From: Streptomyces rhizoryzae
Lineage (GTDB): Bacteria; Actinomycetota; Actinomycetes; Streptomycetales; Streptomycetaceae
Assembly: GCF_023155275.1 (NCBI RefSeq)
Contig: NZ_JALMUV010000027.1
Location: forward strand, 45,450-109,449
Direction of reading: 5' to 3'
Length of the DNA: 64,000 nucleotides
Position 1 is the first letter of the stretch; each line of letters opens with the position of its first letter. Position numbers and translations under genes: made by a program. A model generated the notes under the pieces. The model ran no database searches. It was given only the letters and a program-made list of their open reading frames with translations, and was not told the origin of the DNA. Shown one piece after another: positions 19,501-26,686 of this stretch.

Positions 19501-19598
19501 AGGGCTTCGAGGGCGGTATCAACCTCGGCAACTTCAACGACATCAAGGTCGACGACGTCATCGCGACCTACGAGATGCGGGAGAAGCCGCGCGGCTGA
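16524..19598 (+). CDS. infB: translation initiation factor IF-2
   Basis: IF-2 is the GTPase that places initiator tRNA on the ribosome. The 1024-residue protein has an N-terminal IF2-N helix domain (VYELAKEFGV), then a roughly 350-residue disordered region rich in Pro, Gly, Ala and Arg ending in near-exact repeats of G-G-R-P-G-G-G-G, a second IF2-N domain, and the G domain with GHVDHGKT near residue 527, DTPGHE, and NKID. Domains II-IV fill the C-terminus. It starts with GTG at 16524 after AGAAGGAG. The repeat-rich part is much longer than in E. coli but usual in streptomycetes. Confidence 0.97.
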   Translation: MAKVRVYELAKEFGVESKVVMAKLQELGEFVRSASSTIEAPVVRKLTDAFQAGSGGGRSAGKPAAPRKSAPAKPSAPSPAQAGGTSRAAGDRPAAPKPGAPKPGPAAPAAPEAPAAPAAPAAPKPAAGPTPGPRPTPARPAAPKPAPAAPAQPEFQAPPSAPAPAAQQGPRPGATPGPRPGGRQAPGQGQRAPRPGGQAPRPGAPRPAGPRPGNNPFTSGGSTGMARPQAPRPGGAPRPGQPGPRPQGGGQAGPRPQGQGGPRPTPGSMPRPQGAAPGGGAGPRPGGGNRPNPGMMPQRPAAGPRPGPGGGRPGGAGRPGGGGGRPGGGGFAGRPGGGGGRPGGGGGGFAGRPGGGGPGGAGGGFGGRPGFGGRPGGPGGRGGTQGAFGRPGGPARRGRKSKRQRRQEYEAMQAPSVGGIMLPRGNGQIVRLSRGASLTDFAEKINANPASLVQVMLNLGEMVTATQSVSDETLQLLADEMNYVVEIVSPEEEDRELLESFDIEFGENEGGEEMLVSRPPVVTVMGHVDHGKTRLLDAIRKTNVVAGEAGGITQHIGAYQVATEVNDEERRITFIDTPGHEAFTAMRARGAKSTDIAILVVAANDGVMPQTIEALNHAKAADVPIVVAVNKIDVEGADPTKVRGQLTEYGLVAEEYGGDTMFVDISAKQGLHIDELLEAVVLTADAALDLRANAEQDAQGLAIEAHLDRGRGAVATVLVQRGTLRVGDTMVAGDAYGRVRAMFDDKGNNVEEAGPSTPVLVLGLTNVPGAGDNFLVVDEDRTARQIAEKRAARERNAAFAKRTRRVSLEDLDKVLKAGEVQQLNLIIKGDASGSVEALESSLLQLDVGEEVDIRVLHRGVGAVTETDIDLATGSDAIVIGFNVRAEGRATQRAEREGVDVRYYSVIYQAIEEIEAALKGMLKPEYEEVELGTAEIREVFKSSKLGNIAGVLIRSGEVRRNTKARLLRDGKVIAENLTIEGLRRFKDDVTEIREGFEGGINLGNFNDIKVDDVIATYEMREKPRG

Positions 19599-19722
19599 CG
19601 CGCAGCACCGTCCGGGGCCGGTCGGCGGAGAATATTTCCGTCGATCGGCCCCGGCCGTTGCGTGTACGGTTCGAAATGACCCCTGCACCCCAAGGCCCCG
19701 CGGGTGGCTTGACCCGTCGTGC

Positions 19723-20016
19723 ATGTACGTAGGGACGCTGTCCTTCGACCTGCTTCTCGGCGACGTACGGTCGCTGAAGGAGAAGCGCTCCGTCGTCCGC
19801 CCCCTCGTGGCCGAGCTGCACCGCAAGTTCGCGGTGAGCGTCGCCGAGGTGGGGGACCAGGATCTGTACCGCAGGGCCCGGATCGGCCTGGCGGTGGTAT
19901 CCGGGGACGCCGGACATCTCACCGAAATCCTGGACCGCTGCGAGCGCCTGGTCGCCGCACGGCCCGAAGTGGAGCTGCTGTCCGTACGCCGGCGGCTGCA
20001 CGGCGACGACGACTGA
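19723..20016 (+). CDS. DUF503 protein (YlxP-like)
   Basis: The 97-residue protein matches the DUF503 family by its MYVGTLSFDLLLGDVRSLKE start, K-R-S-V-V-R-P-L and E-V-G-D-Q-D-L-Y segments. It lies between infB and rbfA, the place held by ylxP in Bacillus. The biochemical role is not established. The ATG at 19723 is chosen to match the conserved N-terminus; no strong Shine-Dalgarno is visible upstream. Confidence 0.88.
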   Translation: MYVGTLSFDLLLGDVRSLKEKRSVVRPLVAELHRKFAVSVAEVGDQDLYRRARIGLAVVSGDAGHLTEILDRCERLVAARPEVELLSVRRRLHGDDD

Positions 20017-20081
20017 CCCGCGACCGGGCGGCTCGTCGCCGGTGGAAGCACAATTGTGGAAGACAAGAAGGAGACGGACCA

Positions 20082-20534
20082 GTGGCCGACAATGCGCGGG
20101 CGAAGAAGCTGGCGGACCTCATCCGGGAGGTGGTCGCCCAGAAGCTGCAGCGCGGAATCAAGGACCCGCGGCTCGGCACGCATGTGACCATCACCGACAC
20201 CCGGGTCACCGGCGACCTGCGGGAGGCGACGGTCTTCTACACGGTCTACGGCGACGACGAGGACCGGGCCAGCGCCGCCGCCGGGCTGGAGAGCGCCAAG
20301 GGCGTGCTCCGCTCCGCGGTCGGTGCGGCGGCCGGCACCAAGTTCACGCCGACGCTGACGTTCGTCGCGGACGCCCTGCCGGAGAACGCCCGGACGATCG
20401 AGGACCTGCTCGACCGGGCCCGGGCCTCGGACGCCCAGGTGCGCCAGGCGTCCTCGGGCGCGAAGTACGCCGGTGAGGCGGACCCGTACCGCAAGCCGGG
20501 CGGCGAGGACGACGAGGACGCAGCGGCAGAATGA
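20082..20534 (+). CDS. rbfA: 30S ribosome-binding factor A
   Basis: RbfA binds the 30S subunit late in its assembly and is needed in cold adaptation. The 150-residue protein has the KH-like fold with the R-A-K-K-L-A-D-L-I-R-E start, DPRLGTHVTITDTRVT, and A-R-T-I-E-D-L-L near the end, plus an acidic C-terminal tail. The GTG at 20082 follows a GAAGGAGA Shine-Dalgarno. Its stop codon overlaps the truB ATG by four bases (ATGA), so the two are coupled. Confidence 0.96.
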   Translation: MADNARAKKLADLIREVVAQKLQRGIKDPRLGTHVTITDTRVTGDLREATVFYTVYGDDEDRASAAAGLESAKGVLRSAVGAAAGTKFTPTLTFVADALPENARTIEDLLDRARASDAQVRQASSGAKYAGEADPYRKPGGEDDEDAAAE

Positions 20535-21457
20535 AGCGGCAGAGCACCAAGCCGGGCGGTCTGGTCATCGTCGACAAGCCGTCCGGTTTCACGTCGCACG
20601 ACGTCGTGGCGAAGATGCGCGGGATGGCCCGGACCCGCCGGGTCGGGCACGCCGGCACCCTGGACCCGATGGCGACCGGGGTCCTGGTCCTCGGCCTGGA
20701 GCGGGCGACCAAGCTGCTGGGGCACCTCGCGCTGACGGAGAAGGAGTACGTCGGGACGGTCCGGCTGGGCCAGACCACGGTCACCGACGACGCCGAGGGC
20801 GAGATCACCGCGTCCACCGCGGCGCACGGCATCGCCCGCGAGGAGATCGACGCCGGGGTCGCCAAGCTCTCCGGCGCGATCATGCAAGTGCCGTCCAAGG
20901 TCAGCGCCATCAAGATCGACGGCAAGCGCTCGTACAAGCGGGTGCTGGACGGCGAGGACGTGGAGATCCCGGCCCGGCCGGTCACCGTCTCCTCGTTCGC
21001 CGTCCACTCGGTGCACGAGACGGCGGCCGAGGACGGCACCCCGGTGACCGATCTGCTGGTCTCCGTGGTCTGCTCCTCCGGCACCTACATCCGGGCGCTC
21101 GCCCGCGACCTCGGTGCCGGGCTCGGTGTCGGCGGCCATCTGACGGCGCTGCGACGCACCCGCGTCGGGCCGTACAAGCTCGACCGGGCGCAGACCCTGG
21201 AGCAGCTCCAGGCGGCCGTCGACGACCCGGAGAGCGGCGGTCTGCCGGTCATGCCGCTCGGGGACGCCGCGGACGCCGCGTTCACCCGCTGGGACGTCCC
21301 CGAGGCGCAGGCCCGGCTGCTGCTGAACGGCGCGCGGATCCCGATGCCGCACTTCGAGGCCGACGGGCCGGTGGCGGCCTTCGGGCCGGACGGGACGTTC
21401 CTGGCCCTGGTGGAGAACCAGGGCGGCCGGGCCAAGAGCCTGGCGGTCTTCGCCTAG
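20531..21457 (+). CDS. truB: tRNA pseudouridine-55 synthase
   Basis: TruB makes pseudouridine at position 55 of tRNA. The 308-residue protein has the catalytic Asp in GHAGTLDPMATG (D45), the K-x-Y-V-G-T segment, and the R-x-L-A-R-D-L-G motif near residue 193; the C-terminal part is the usual streptomycete extension. Translation is coupled to rbfA. A hairpin terminator begins 4 bases after the stop, so this ends the main operon. Confidence 0.96.
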   Translation: MKRQSTKPGGLVIVDKPSGFTSHDVVAKMRGMARTRRVGHAGTLDPMATGVLVLGLERATKLLGHLALTEKEYVGTVRLGQTTVTDDAEGEITASTAAHGIAREEIDAGVAKLSGAIMQVPSKVSAIKIDGKRSYKRVLDGEDVEIPARPVTVSSFAVHSVHETAAEDGTPVTDLLVSVVCSSGTYIRALARDLGAGLGVGGHLTALRRTRVGPYKLDRAQTLEQLQAAVDDPESGGLPVMPLGDAADAAFTRWDVPEAQARLLLNGARIPMPHFEADGPVAAFGPDGTFLALVENQGGRAKSLAVFA

Positions 21458-21460
21458 GGA

Positions 21461-21510
21461 GCGCGGGCCGGCCGGACGGGCGCTTGGCGTGCCGTCCGCC
21501 CGGCCCGCGC
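21461..21510 (+). terminator. stem-loop terminator of the rimP-truB operon
   Basis: A 19-bp stem with one mismatch (21461-21479 with 21492-21510) and a 12-nt loop lies directly after truB. Confidence 0.8.
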
Positions 21511-22014
21511 TGTCGTATGCGGGCGGGATTCACCCCTTCGGGTAGGCGTGCGGAGTGCCTGGGGGCGCGGGCGGGGGCGCGTTCGCCGTCACCGCCTGTT
21601 CTGGTGCTCACTGCGGGTGCGCGGTCGTCGCTTTTCGTGGGCGGGCGGGCGGCGCGGGGGAGGTGTGCGGGGGTGCCGGCGGAAGCGTTGGCGGGCGCGC
21701 CGCGCCGGCGGGGCTTCCGGGCGCAGCGGGCGGTTGCCCCAAGTGCCGTCCGCCCGGCGAGAGTTGACGGCCGCGGTGCGTGCGTTCCGGAGCGGAACGT
21801 GGTGGCGCGGTCGCCGGCCGGGCGGGGCGCTGCCGGCCGCGTCCGGCGGCCCGGGGAACGGGCCGGTGGCCGGGTGCTGCCGCAGGGTGTCCGATGCAAC
21901 AGCGGGCAGGCCCCCCTTCGCGCGAAGCTCCGCCCCCGGCATGGCAGTCTTAGACCTGCGTCATGCCGAAGTGGCGCAGAGGACGGACAAGAGTTCGGGC
22001 GAGGAGCGGGCACA
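21511..22014. other. 504-bp gap before ribF with no recognisable gene
   Basis: The stretch is very GC-rich. Reading frames on both strands look like chance frames, with no family motif or start signal. A candidate -10 (TAGACC, 21951-21956) and the palindrome TTCGCGCGAA (21918-21927) lie near its right end and may serve ribF. The spacing is unusual inside an otherwise tight operon. Confidence 0.5.
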
Positions 22015-22968
22015 GTGCAGCGCTGGCGTGGCTTGGAGGACATCCCCGAGGGTTGGGGACGCAGCGTCGTCACCATCGGCTCGTACGACGGAGTGCACCG
22101 CGGCCACCAATTGATCATCGGCCGGGCGGTGGCCCGCGCCCGCGAGCTGGGGGTTCCGGCCGTGGTCGTCACCTTCGACCCGCACCCGAGCGAGGTGGTC
22201 CGCCCCGGCACCCACCCGCCGCTGCTGGCCCCGCACCACCGCCGCGCCGAGCTGATGGCCGAACTGGGCGTGGACGCGGTGCTGATCCTCCCGTTCACCA
22301 AGGAGTTCTCGCAGCTGGCACCCGCCGACTTCGTGGTCAAGGTGCTGGTGGACAAGCTGCACGCGCAGCTCGTCGTCGAGGGCCCGAACTTCCGCTTCGG
22401 CCACCGCGCCAAGGGCACCGTCGAGACCCTCGCCGAACTGGGCCGGACCTACGACTACACGGTCGAGGTCATCGACCTCTTCGAGCGCGGCAGCGCGGGC
22501 GGCGGCGAGCCGTTCTCCTCCACGCTGGTCCGCCGGCTGGTGGCGGAGGGCGATGTGGCCGGCGCCCGCGAGGTCCTGGGGCGGCCGCACCGGGTCGAGG
22601 GCGTGGTGGTCCGCGGCGCCCAGCGCGGCCGCGAACTGGGCTTCCCCACCGCCAACGTGGAGACGCTGCCGCACACCGCGATCCCGGCCGACGGGGTCTA
22701 CGCGGGCCTGCTGCACGTCGCGGGCGAGGCGATGCCGGCGGCGGTCTCGGTCGGCACCAACCCGCAGTTCGACGGCAAGGTGCGCACCGTCGAGGCGTAC
22801 GCCATCGACCGGGTCGGGCTCGACCTGTACGGGCTGCACGTCGCGGTGGACTTCCTGGCCTACATCCGCGGGCAGGAGAAGTTCGACACGCTGGACGCGC
22901 TGCTGGAGCGGATGGCGATCGACGTGAAGCAGGCCCGCGGGCTGATCGCGGAGTCCGGCGGCGCGTAA
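22015..22968 (+). CDS. ribF: bifunctional riboflavin kinase/FAD synthetase
   Basis: RibF phosphorylates riboflavin to FMN and adenylylates FMN to FAD. The 317-residue protein shows the N-terminal nucleotidyltransferase motif S-Y-D-G-V-H-R-G-H-Q near residue 24, T-F-D-P-H-P-S-E-V-V, and the C-terminal kinase segments G-F-P-T-A-N and N-P-Q-F. The GTG at 22015 gives the standard N-terminus and has a GAGGAGCGGG tract about 10 nt upstream. No FMN riboswitch is seen. It is followed by a strong bidirectional terminator. Confidence 0.96.
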   Translation: MQRWRGLEDIPEGWGRSVVTIGSYDGVHRGHQLIIGRAVARARELGVPAVVVTFDPHPSEVVRPGTHPPLLAPHHRRAELMAELGVDAVLILPFTKEFSQLAPADFVVKVLVDKLHAQLVVEGPNFRFGHRAKGTVETLAELGRTYDYTVEVIDLFERGSAGGGEPFSSTLVRRLVAEGDVAGAREVLGRPHRVEGVVVRGAQRGRELGFPTANVETLPHTAIPADGVYAGLLHVAGEAMPAAVSVGTNPQFDGKVRTVEAYAIDRVGLDLYGLHVAVDFLAYIRGQEKFDTLDALLERMAIDVKQARGLIAESGGA

Positions 22969-22986
22969 CGCGGCGGCGGCGTACGC

Positions 22987-23028
22987 AAGGGGCGGGGCCC
23001 GGCAGTCAACTGCCGGGCCCCGCCCCTT
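22987..23028. terminator. bidirectional stem-loop terminator between ribF and the ParA-like gene
   Basis: A perfect 19-bp stem (22987-23005 with 23010-23028) with TCAA loop separates two convergent genes. The A-rich left end and TT right end fit both directions. Confidence 0.9.
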
Positions 23029-23042
23029 CGTTCACCCCCCGC

Positions 23043-25532
23043 TCACTGCGGCGGGGGCTGCTGCGTCCAGCCGCCGTGCTCCGGCAGCGGCGCGTCCGGA
23101 GCGGGCTGCTGCTGCCAGCCGGCCGGCGGCTGCGCGGCGGGCTGCTGCTGCCAACCGCCCTGCTGCGGCGGGTAGCCGGCCGGGGGCTGGCCCTGCTGCG
23201 GCACCTGCTGCTGCGGCTGCTGCTGGGCGTACTGCGCCTGCTGCTGCGCGTACGGGTCGCCGGTCATCGGCTGCTGCTGGACCTGCTGCGCCTGCGCGTA
23301 CATCCCCTGGGCCTGCTGCTGGCGCGCGAAGTCCTCGGCGACCAGGGCGGAGAGGTTGAAGTACGCCTCGCGGGTCTTGGGCCGCATCATGTCGAGGTCG
23401 ACCTCGGCACCGGCCGCGAGGTGCTCGTCGAACGGCACCACGACGACACCGCGGCAGCGGGTCTCGAAGTGCGACACGATGTCCTCGATCTTGATCATCT
23501 TGCCGGTCTCGCGGACCCCGGAGATGACCGTGATGCCGCGCTGGACCAGGTCGGCGTAGCCGTGCGCGGAGAGCCAGTCCAGGGTGGTGCTGGCGCTGCT
23601 GGCACCGTCCACCGACGGGGTGGAGATGATGATCAACTGGTCGGCGAGGTCCAGGACGCCGCGCATCGCGCTGTAGAGGAGACCCGTACCCGAGTCGGTG
23701 AGGATGATCGGGTACTGCTTGCCGAGGATGTCGATCGCCCGCCGGTAGTCCTCGTCGTTGAACGTCGTGGAGACCGCCGGGTCGACGTCGTTGGCGAGGA
23801 TCTCCAGGCCCGAGGGGGCCTGCGAGGTGAACCGCCGGATGTCCATGTAGCTGTGCAGGTGCGGGATCGCCTGCACCAGGTCGCGGATGGTGGCACCGGT
23901 CTCGCGGCGCACCCGGCGGCCGAGCGTGCCGGCGTCGGGGTTGGCGTCGATCGCCAGGATCTTGTCCTGCCGCTCGGACGCCAGGGTGGCGCCCAGCGCG
24001 GTCGTGGTGGTGGTCTTGCCGACACCGCCCTTGAGGCTGATCACCGCGATGCGGTAGCAGGACAGCACCGGTGTGCGGATCAGCTCCAGCTTGCGCTGGC
24101 GCTCCTCCAGCTCCTTCTTCGCGCCCAGCTTGAACTTCGACGGCTGGGCGTTCGCGCCCGGCTTGCGCTTCTTGGGCTGGTTGCGCAGCAGGCGGTCCGA
24201 GGTCAGCTCGACCGCGGCGCTGTAACCGAGCGGCGCGCCCGGGGTGGCCCGCTGCGGCTGCTGCTGGCCCGGCTGGGAGTACTGGGCGTAGTTCGCCGCC
24301 GCGTTGGGGTCGCCGAACTGCTGGCCGGGGACCTGCTGCTGGCCCTGCTGCGGGTACCCGGGCTGGGGCTGCTGGCCCTGGGCCGGGGCCTGCTGCTGGG
24401 GGTAGCCCTGCTGCGGATAGCCGTACGCGGGCTGCTGGGGCTGCTGCTGGGCCTGCTGGGGGTAGCCGTAGGCGGGCTGCGGGTAGCCGTAGCCGCCCTG
24501 CTGCGGCTGCTGCGCCTGCGGCTGCTGGACCTGCGGGTAACCGGCCTGCTGGGGCTGGGGCGCGGCCTGCTGCGGATAGCCGCCCTGCTGGGGCTGCGGC
24601 ATGCCCTGCTGGGGCGCGGCCGGCGGCTGCTGGCCGGCCTGCGCCTGGGCCTGGGCCATGCGCGGGTCGGCGGGCTGGAACTCCGGCGGCAGCGGCGGCA
24701 GTCCGCCCTGCTGCGGCTGGCCCTGGGCGGGCACCGCCTGGCCGTCCGCACCGGCCCAGGGCGCACCCTGGGCCGGCATGGCCTGCGGTGCCCCCTGCTG
24801 GGGCGGCATGCCCTGCGGGGCGACGCCCTGCTGGGGCACCGGCTGCTGTTGCACGGCGGGCGGCTGCTGCTGGGCCTGCGGGGCGGGCTGCTGGGGCTGC
24901 TGCGGCTGGGACTGGGCCTGAGCGGCCTGCTGGGCGGCGGCGGCCTGCTGGGCGGCCTGCTGGGCCGCGGCGGCCTGTGCCGCGGCGTCGGGGGCCTGGG
25001 GAGCCTGCGGCGCCTGAGCGGTCTGTGGCGCCTGGGATGCCTGAGGGGCCGCTTCCGGTTGCGGGGCAGGGGCGGACTGCGGTTCGGGCGCCGCCGGTTC
25101 CGTGTCCTCGTCGTCGTCCCACAGGGAGGCCGACGGGTCCGGACCGGTGCCGGAACGGACGTTGGCGGCCGCGGTGTCGGCCGGGGCCGACGGGCCGTCA
25201 GCCGGGACGTCGCCGCCCCCGTCGTGCGGGCGCAGCGTCGGGAACCCGGGAGGCGCGGCCGGGCCGGCCGCCCCCTGCTGCGGGAGGCCGGGGACGGGAG
25301 CGCCCTGGGCGGGGCCGGACAGCGGCTGGCCGGTCGGTGGCGGGGCGGCGCCCTGCGCGCCGGCGGCCGGCGTCGCGGAGGGGGCCGCGGTGCCCGCACC
25401 ACCGCTGGTGTCGTTGCTGCCGTACCAGGCCGGAGCCGCGAAATCGATCTTGAACTCGCCGGTCAGGTCGAACTCGGACTGGTCGTCGTCAGGATCGTTC
25501 CCGTCCGGGCGGAAAGCCTCCTGGTCTTTCAC
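23043..25532 (-). CDS. ParA/MinD-like ATPase with Q-rich N- and C-terminal tails, type VII locus
   Basis: The 829-residue protein has three parts: a long Pro/Gln/Gly/Ala-rich low-complexity N-terminus (about residues 40-430), a MinD/ParA-type ATPase with deviant Walker A KGGVGKTTTT (K501-T507) and the later D-S-G-T-G-L-L and S-T-P-S-V-D segments, and a second Q-rich tail of about 90 residues. In mycobacterial ESX-1 loci, EspI has a similar proline-rich plus MinD-like layout; equivalence is inference. The start is the GTG at 25532, with a perfect GGAGG 4 nt upstream, preferred to an in-frame ATG at 25652. It is convergent with ribF and upstream of nothing on its strand, so it is the last minus-strand gene on this side of the secretion locus. 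Confidence 0.88.
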   Translation of the reverse strand: MKDQEAFRPDGNDPDDDQSEFDLTGEFKIDFAAPAWYGSNDTSGGAGTAAPSATPAAGAQGAAPPPTGQPLSGPAQGAPVPGLPQQGAAGPAAPPGFPTLRPHDGGGDVPADGPSAPADTAAANVRSGTGPDPSASLWDDDEDTEPAAPEPQSAPAPQPEAAPQASQAPQTAQAPQAPQAPDAAAQAAAAQQAAQQAAAAQQAAQAQSQPQQPQQPAPQAQQQPPAVQQQPVPQQGVAPQGMPPQQGAPQAMPAQGAPWAGADGQAVPAQGQPQQGGLPPLPPEFQPADPRMAQAQAQAGQQPPAAPQQGMPQPQQGGYPQQAAPQPQQAGYPQVQQPQAQQPQQGGYGYPQPAYGYPQQAQQQPQQPAYGYPQQGYPQQQAPAQGQQPQPGYPQQGQQQVPGQQFGDPNAAANYAQYSQPGQQQPQRATPGAPLGYSAAVELTSDRLLRNQPKKRKPGANAQPSKFKLGAKKELEERQRKLELIRTPVLSCYRIAVISLKGGVGKTTTTTALGATLASERQDKILAIDANPDAGTLGRRVRRETGATIRDLVQAIPHLHSYMDIRRFTSQAPSGLEILANDVDPAVSTTFNDEDYRRAIDILGKQYPIILTDSGTGLLYSAMRGVLDLADQLIIISTPSVDGASSASTTLDWLSAHGYADLVQRGITVISGVRETGKMIKIEDIVSHFETRCRGVVVVPFDEHLAAGAEVDLDMMRPKTREAYFNLSALVAEDFARQQQAQGMYAQAQQVQQQPMTGDPYAQQQAQYAQQQPQQQVPQQGQPPAGYPPQQGGWQQQPAAQPPAGWQQQPAPDAPLPEHGGWTQQPPPQ

Positions 25533-25843
25533 TGTGCCTCCTGGTCTACTGCAACGCACCTGAACGGCAGGACCGGATACAGGCGGATCGATCGGATGTA
25601 ACGGAAGTCGGAGCACGCCACCCGGGGTTGCGCCACCACTGCTTGTCTCCATCCCCGTATCGACTGCCGTCGTGCACTGCCGGTGTGATGTGCTCCTGCG
25701 GCTCTCCCCACAGCCTAATCAACAGTTGGCCCATAACGGCAGTCGATGCCATGTCGTCTTCGAGCCCGCCCGGCACGGCTACGGGCGCATCCGTGGATGC
25801 GCCCGTAGCCGTGCCGGCGGCGAGTGCGGCCGGTCGCGCGGAA
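25533..25843. other. 311-bp intergenic region: terminator and ParA-like promoter area
   Basis: It holds the strong palindrome at 25770-25817 that ends the eccE operon, then a less GC-rich stretch that should contain the minus-strand promoter of the ParA-like gene. TTACAT and TATCCG (minus strand) are 16 bp apart there, a weak promoter match only. No gene is seen. Confidence 0.5.
25770..25817 (-). terminator. terminator of the eccE operon
   Basis: A near-perfect palindrome: 25770-25792 is the exact reverse complement of 25795-25817 (23 bp), with the centre free to form a small loop. It lies 27 bases after the stop of the 280-residue gene. Confidence 0.85.
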
Positions 25844-26686
25844 TCAGTCCATCCGGCGCGGGCCGCCCAGCAGGTTGGTCTCCGCCTCGGTGGGCTGGGT
25901 CATGACGAACTGGTGGCCGCCGTCCCGCCGGCACCACAGCATCGCGTTGTCGCTCAGCGTCGGCAGCACCGCCCCGACGTTCTCCGGCAGCCGCATGATC
26001 CTCGTCACCACCTCGGCCTCCTCCGGCGAGAGCCGCTGGAGGCCGACCAGGTCCACCCGGCCGAGCATCTGCGGCGACCGCGGCCCGAGGAACGGCAGCA
26101 CGGTCAGCACGGTCTGCCAGGGGCTCGGCGCGAGCTGGTTGCGCGGCGGGCGGGCGCCCATGTCGCGGACGACCAGGACGGGGCTGGAAACCGACGGCCC
26201 CTGCGGGGCGATCTGGCGCACGTCGAAGACCGAGACGCACTGCTGCCCGCCGCCGGCCGCCTGCGCCATCTGGCCCCAGGCCGGCGGGCGGGCGGTCTCG
26301 ACGGCGACCCGGGCACCGGTGGCGACCGTGCGCAGCGCCAGCACCTGCGCCATCCACATGCTGCCGACCAGCGCGATCTCCATCGGCGCGGGGCGCAGCA
26401 GGCTCAGCACCGCGGGCTGGTTCTGCGGGTCGATGCCGATGATCACGCCGTCGTCGCCGACCGGCAGGGTCAGCGCGGCCAGCGATTCGGCGGTCAGCAC
26501 GTGCGGGTTGCGGCGCGGGCCGCGCAGGCCGAAACCGGGGCGCGGCTTCGGCCCGGTGGGGGCGGCCTGCTGCTCGTCGGGGCGCGGCTGGTGGGAGAGC
26601 CGGCCGCCGGAGACGCCGGTGTTGGTCGGGGTGCGCCAGCCGTCGCTGCTGACGTTGACGCGGGGCTGGTAGGTGGGAGTGCCCAT
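25844..26686 (-). CDS. type VII locus protein of unknown function, 280 residues
   Basis: No characterised family was recognised. The first 55 residues are polar and probably unstructured; the rest is a mixed alpha/beta domain beginning with N-P-H-V-L-T-A-E-S-L-A-A-L-T and including a hydrophobic V-G-S-M-W-M-A-Q-V-L-A segment that is too short for a sure membrane helix. It contains two Cys residues (Q-Q-C-V-S-V; M-L-W-C-R-R). Its ATG overlaps the eccE stop (ATGA), so it is co-translated with eccE and likely works with the secretion machine. A strong terminator follows. Confidence 0.75.
   Translation of the reverse strand: MGTPTYQPRVNVSSDGWRTPTNTGVSGGRLSHQPRPDEQQAAPTGPKPRPGFGLRGPRRNPHVLTAESLAALTLPVGDDGVIIGIDPQNQPAVLSLLRPAPMEIALVGSMWMAQVLALRTVATGARVAVETARPPAWGQMAQAAGGGQQCVSVFDVRQIAPQGPSVSSPVLVVRDMGARPPRNQLAPSPWQTVLTVLPFLGPRSPQMLGRVDLVGLQRLSPEEAEVVTRIMRLPENVGAVLPTLSDNAMLWCRRDGGHQFVMTQPTEAETNLLGGPRRMD

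Noticed and set aside
16278..20183. Very long open frame on the minus strand across infB
   Set aside because: It is antisense to infB, ylxP-like and rbfA genes and has the low-complexity composition that high-GC DNA gives in opposite frames. No domain or start signal supports it.
21548..22114. Open frames between truB and ribF
   Set aside because: They run into the ribF start in another frame and lack motifs; they look like chance frames in GC-rich DNA.
22968..23043. FMN riboswitch near ribF
   Set aside because: Neither the ribF leader nor the trailer shows the conserved FMN element; the trailer is a simple terminator stem.
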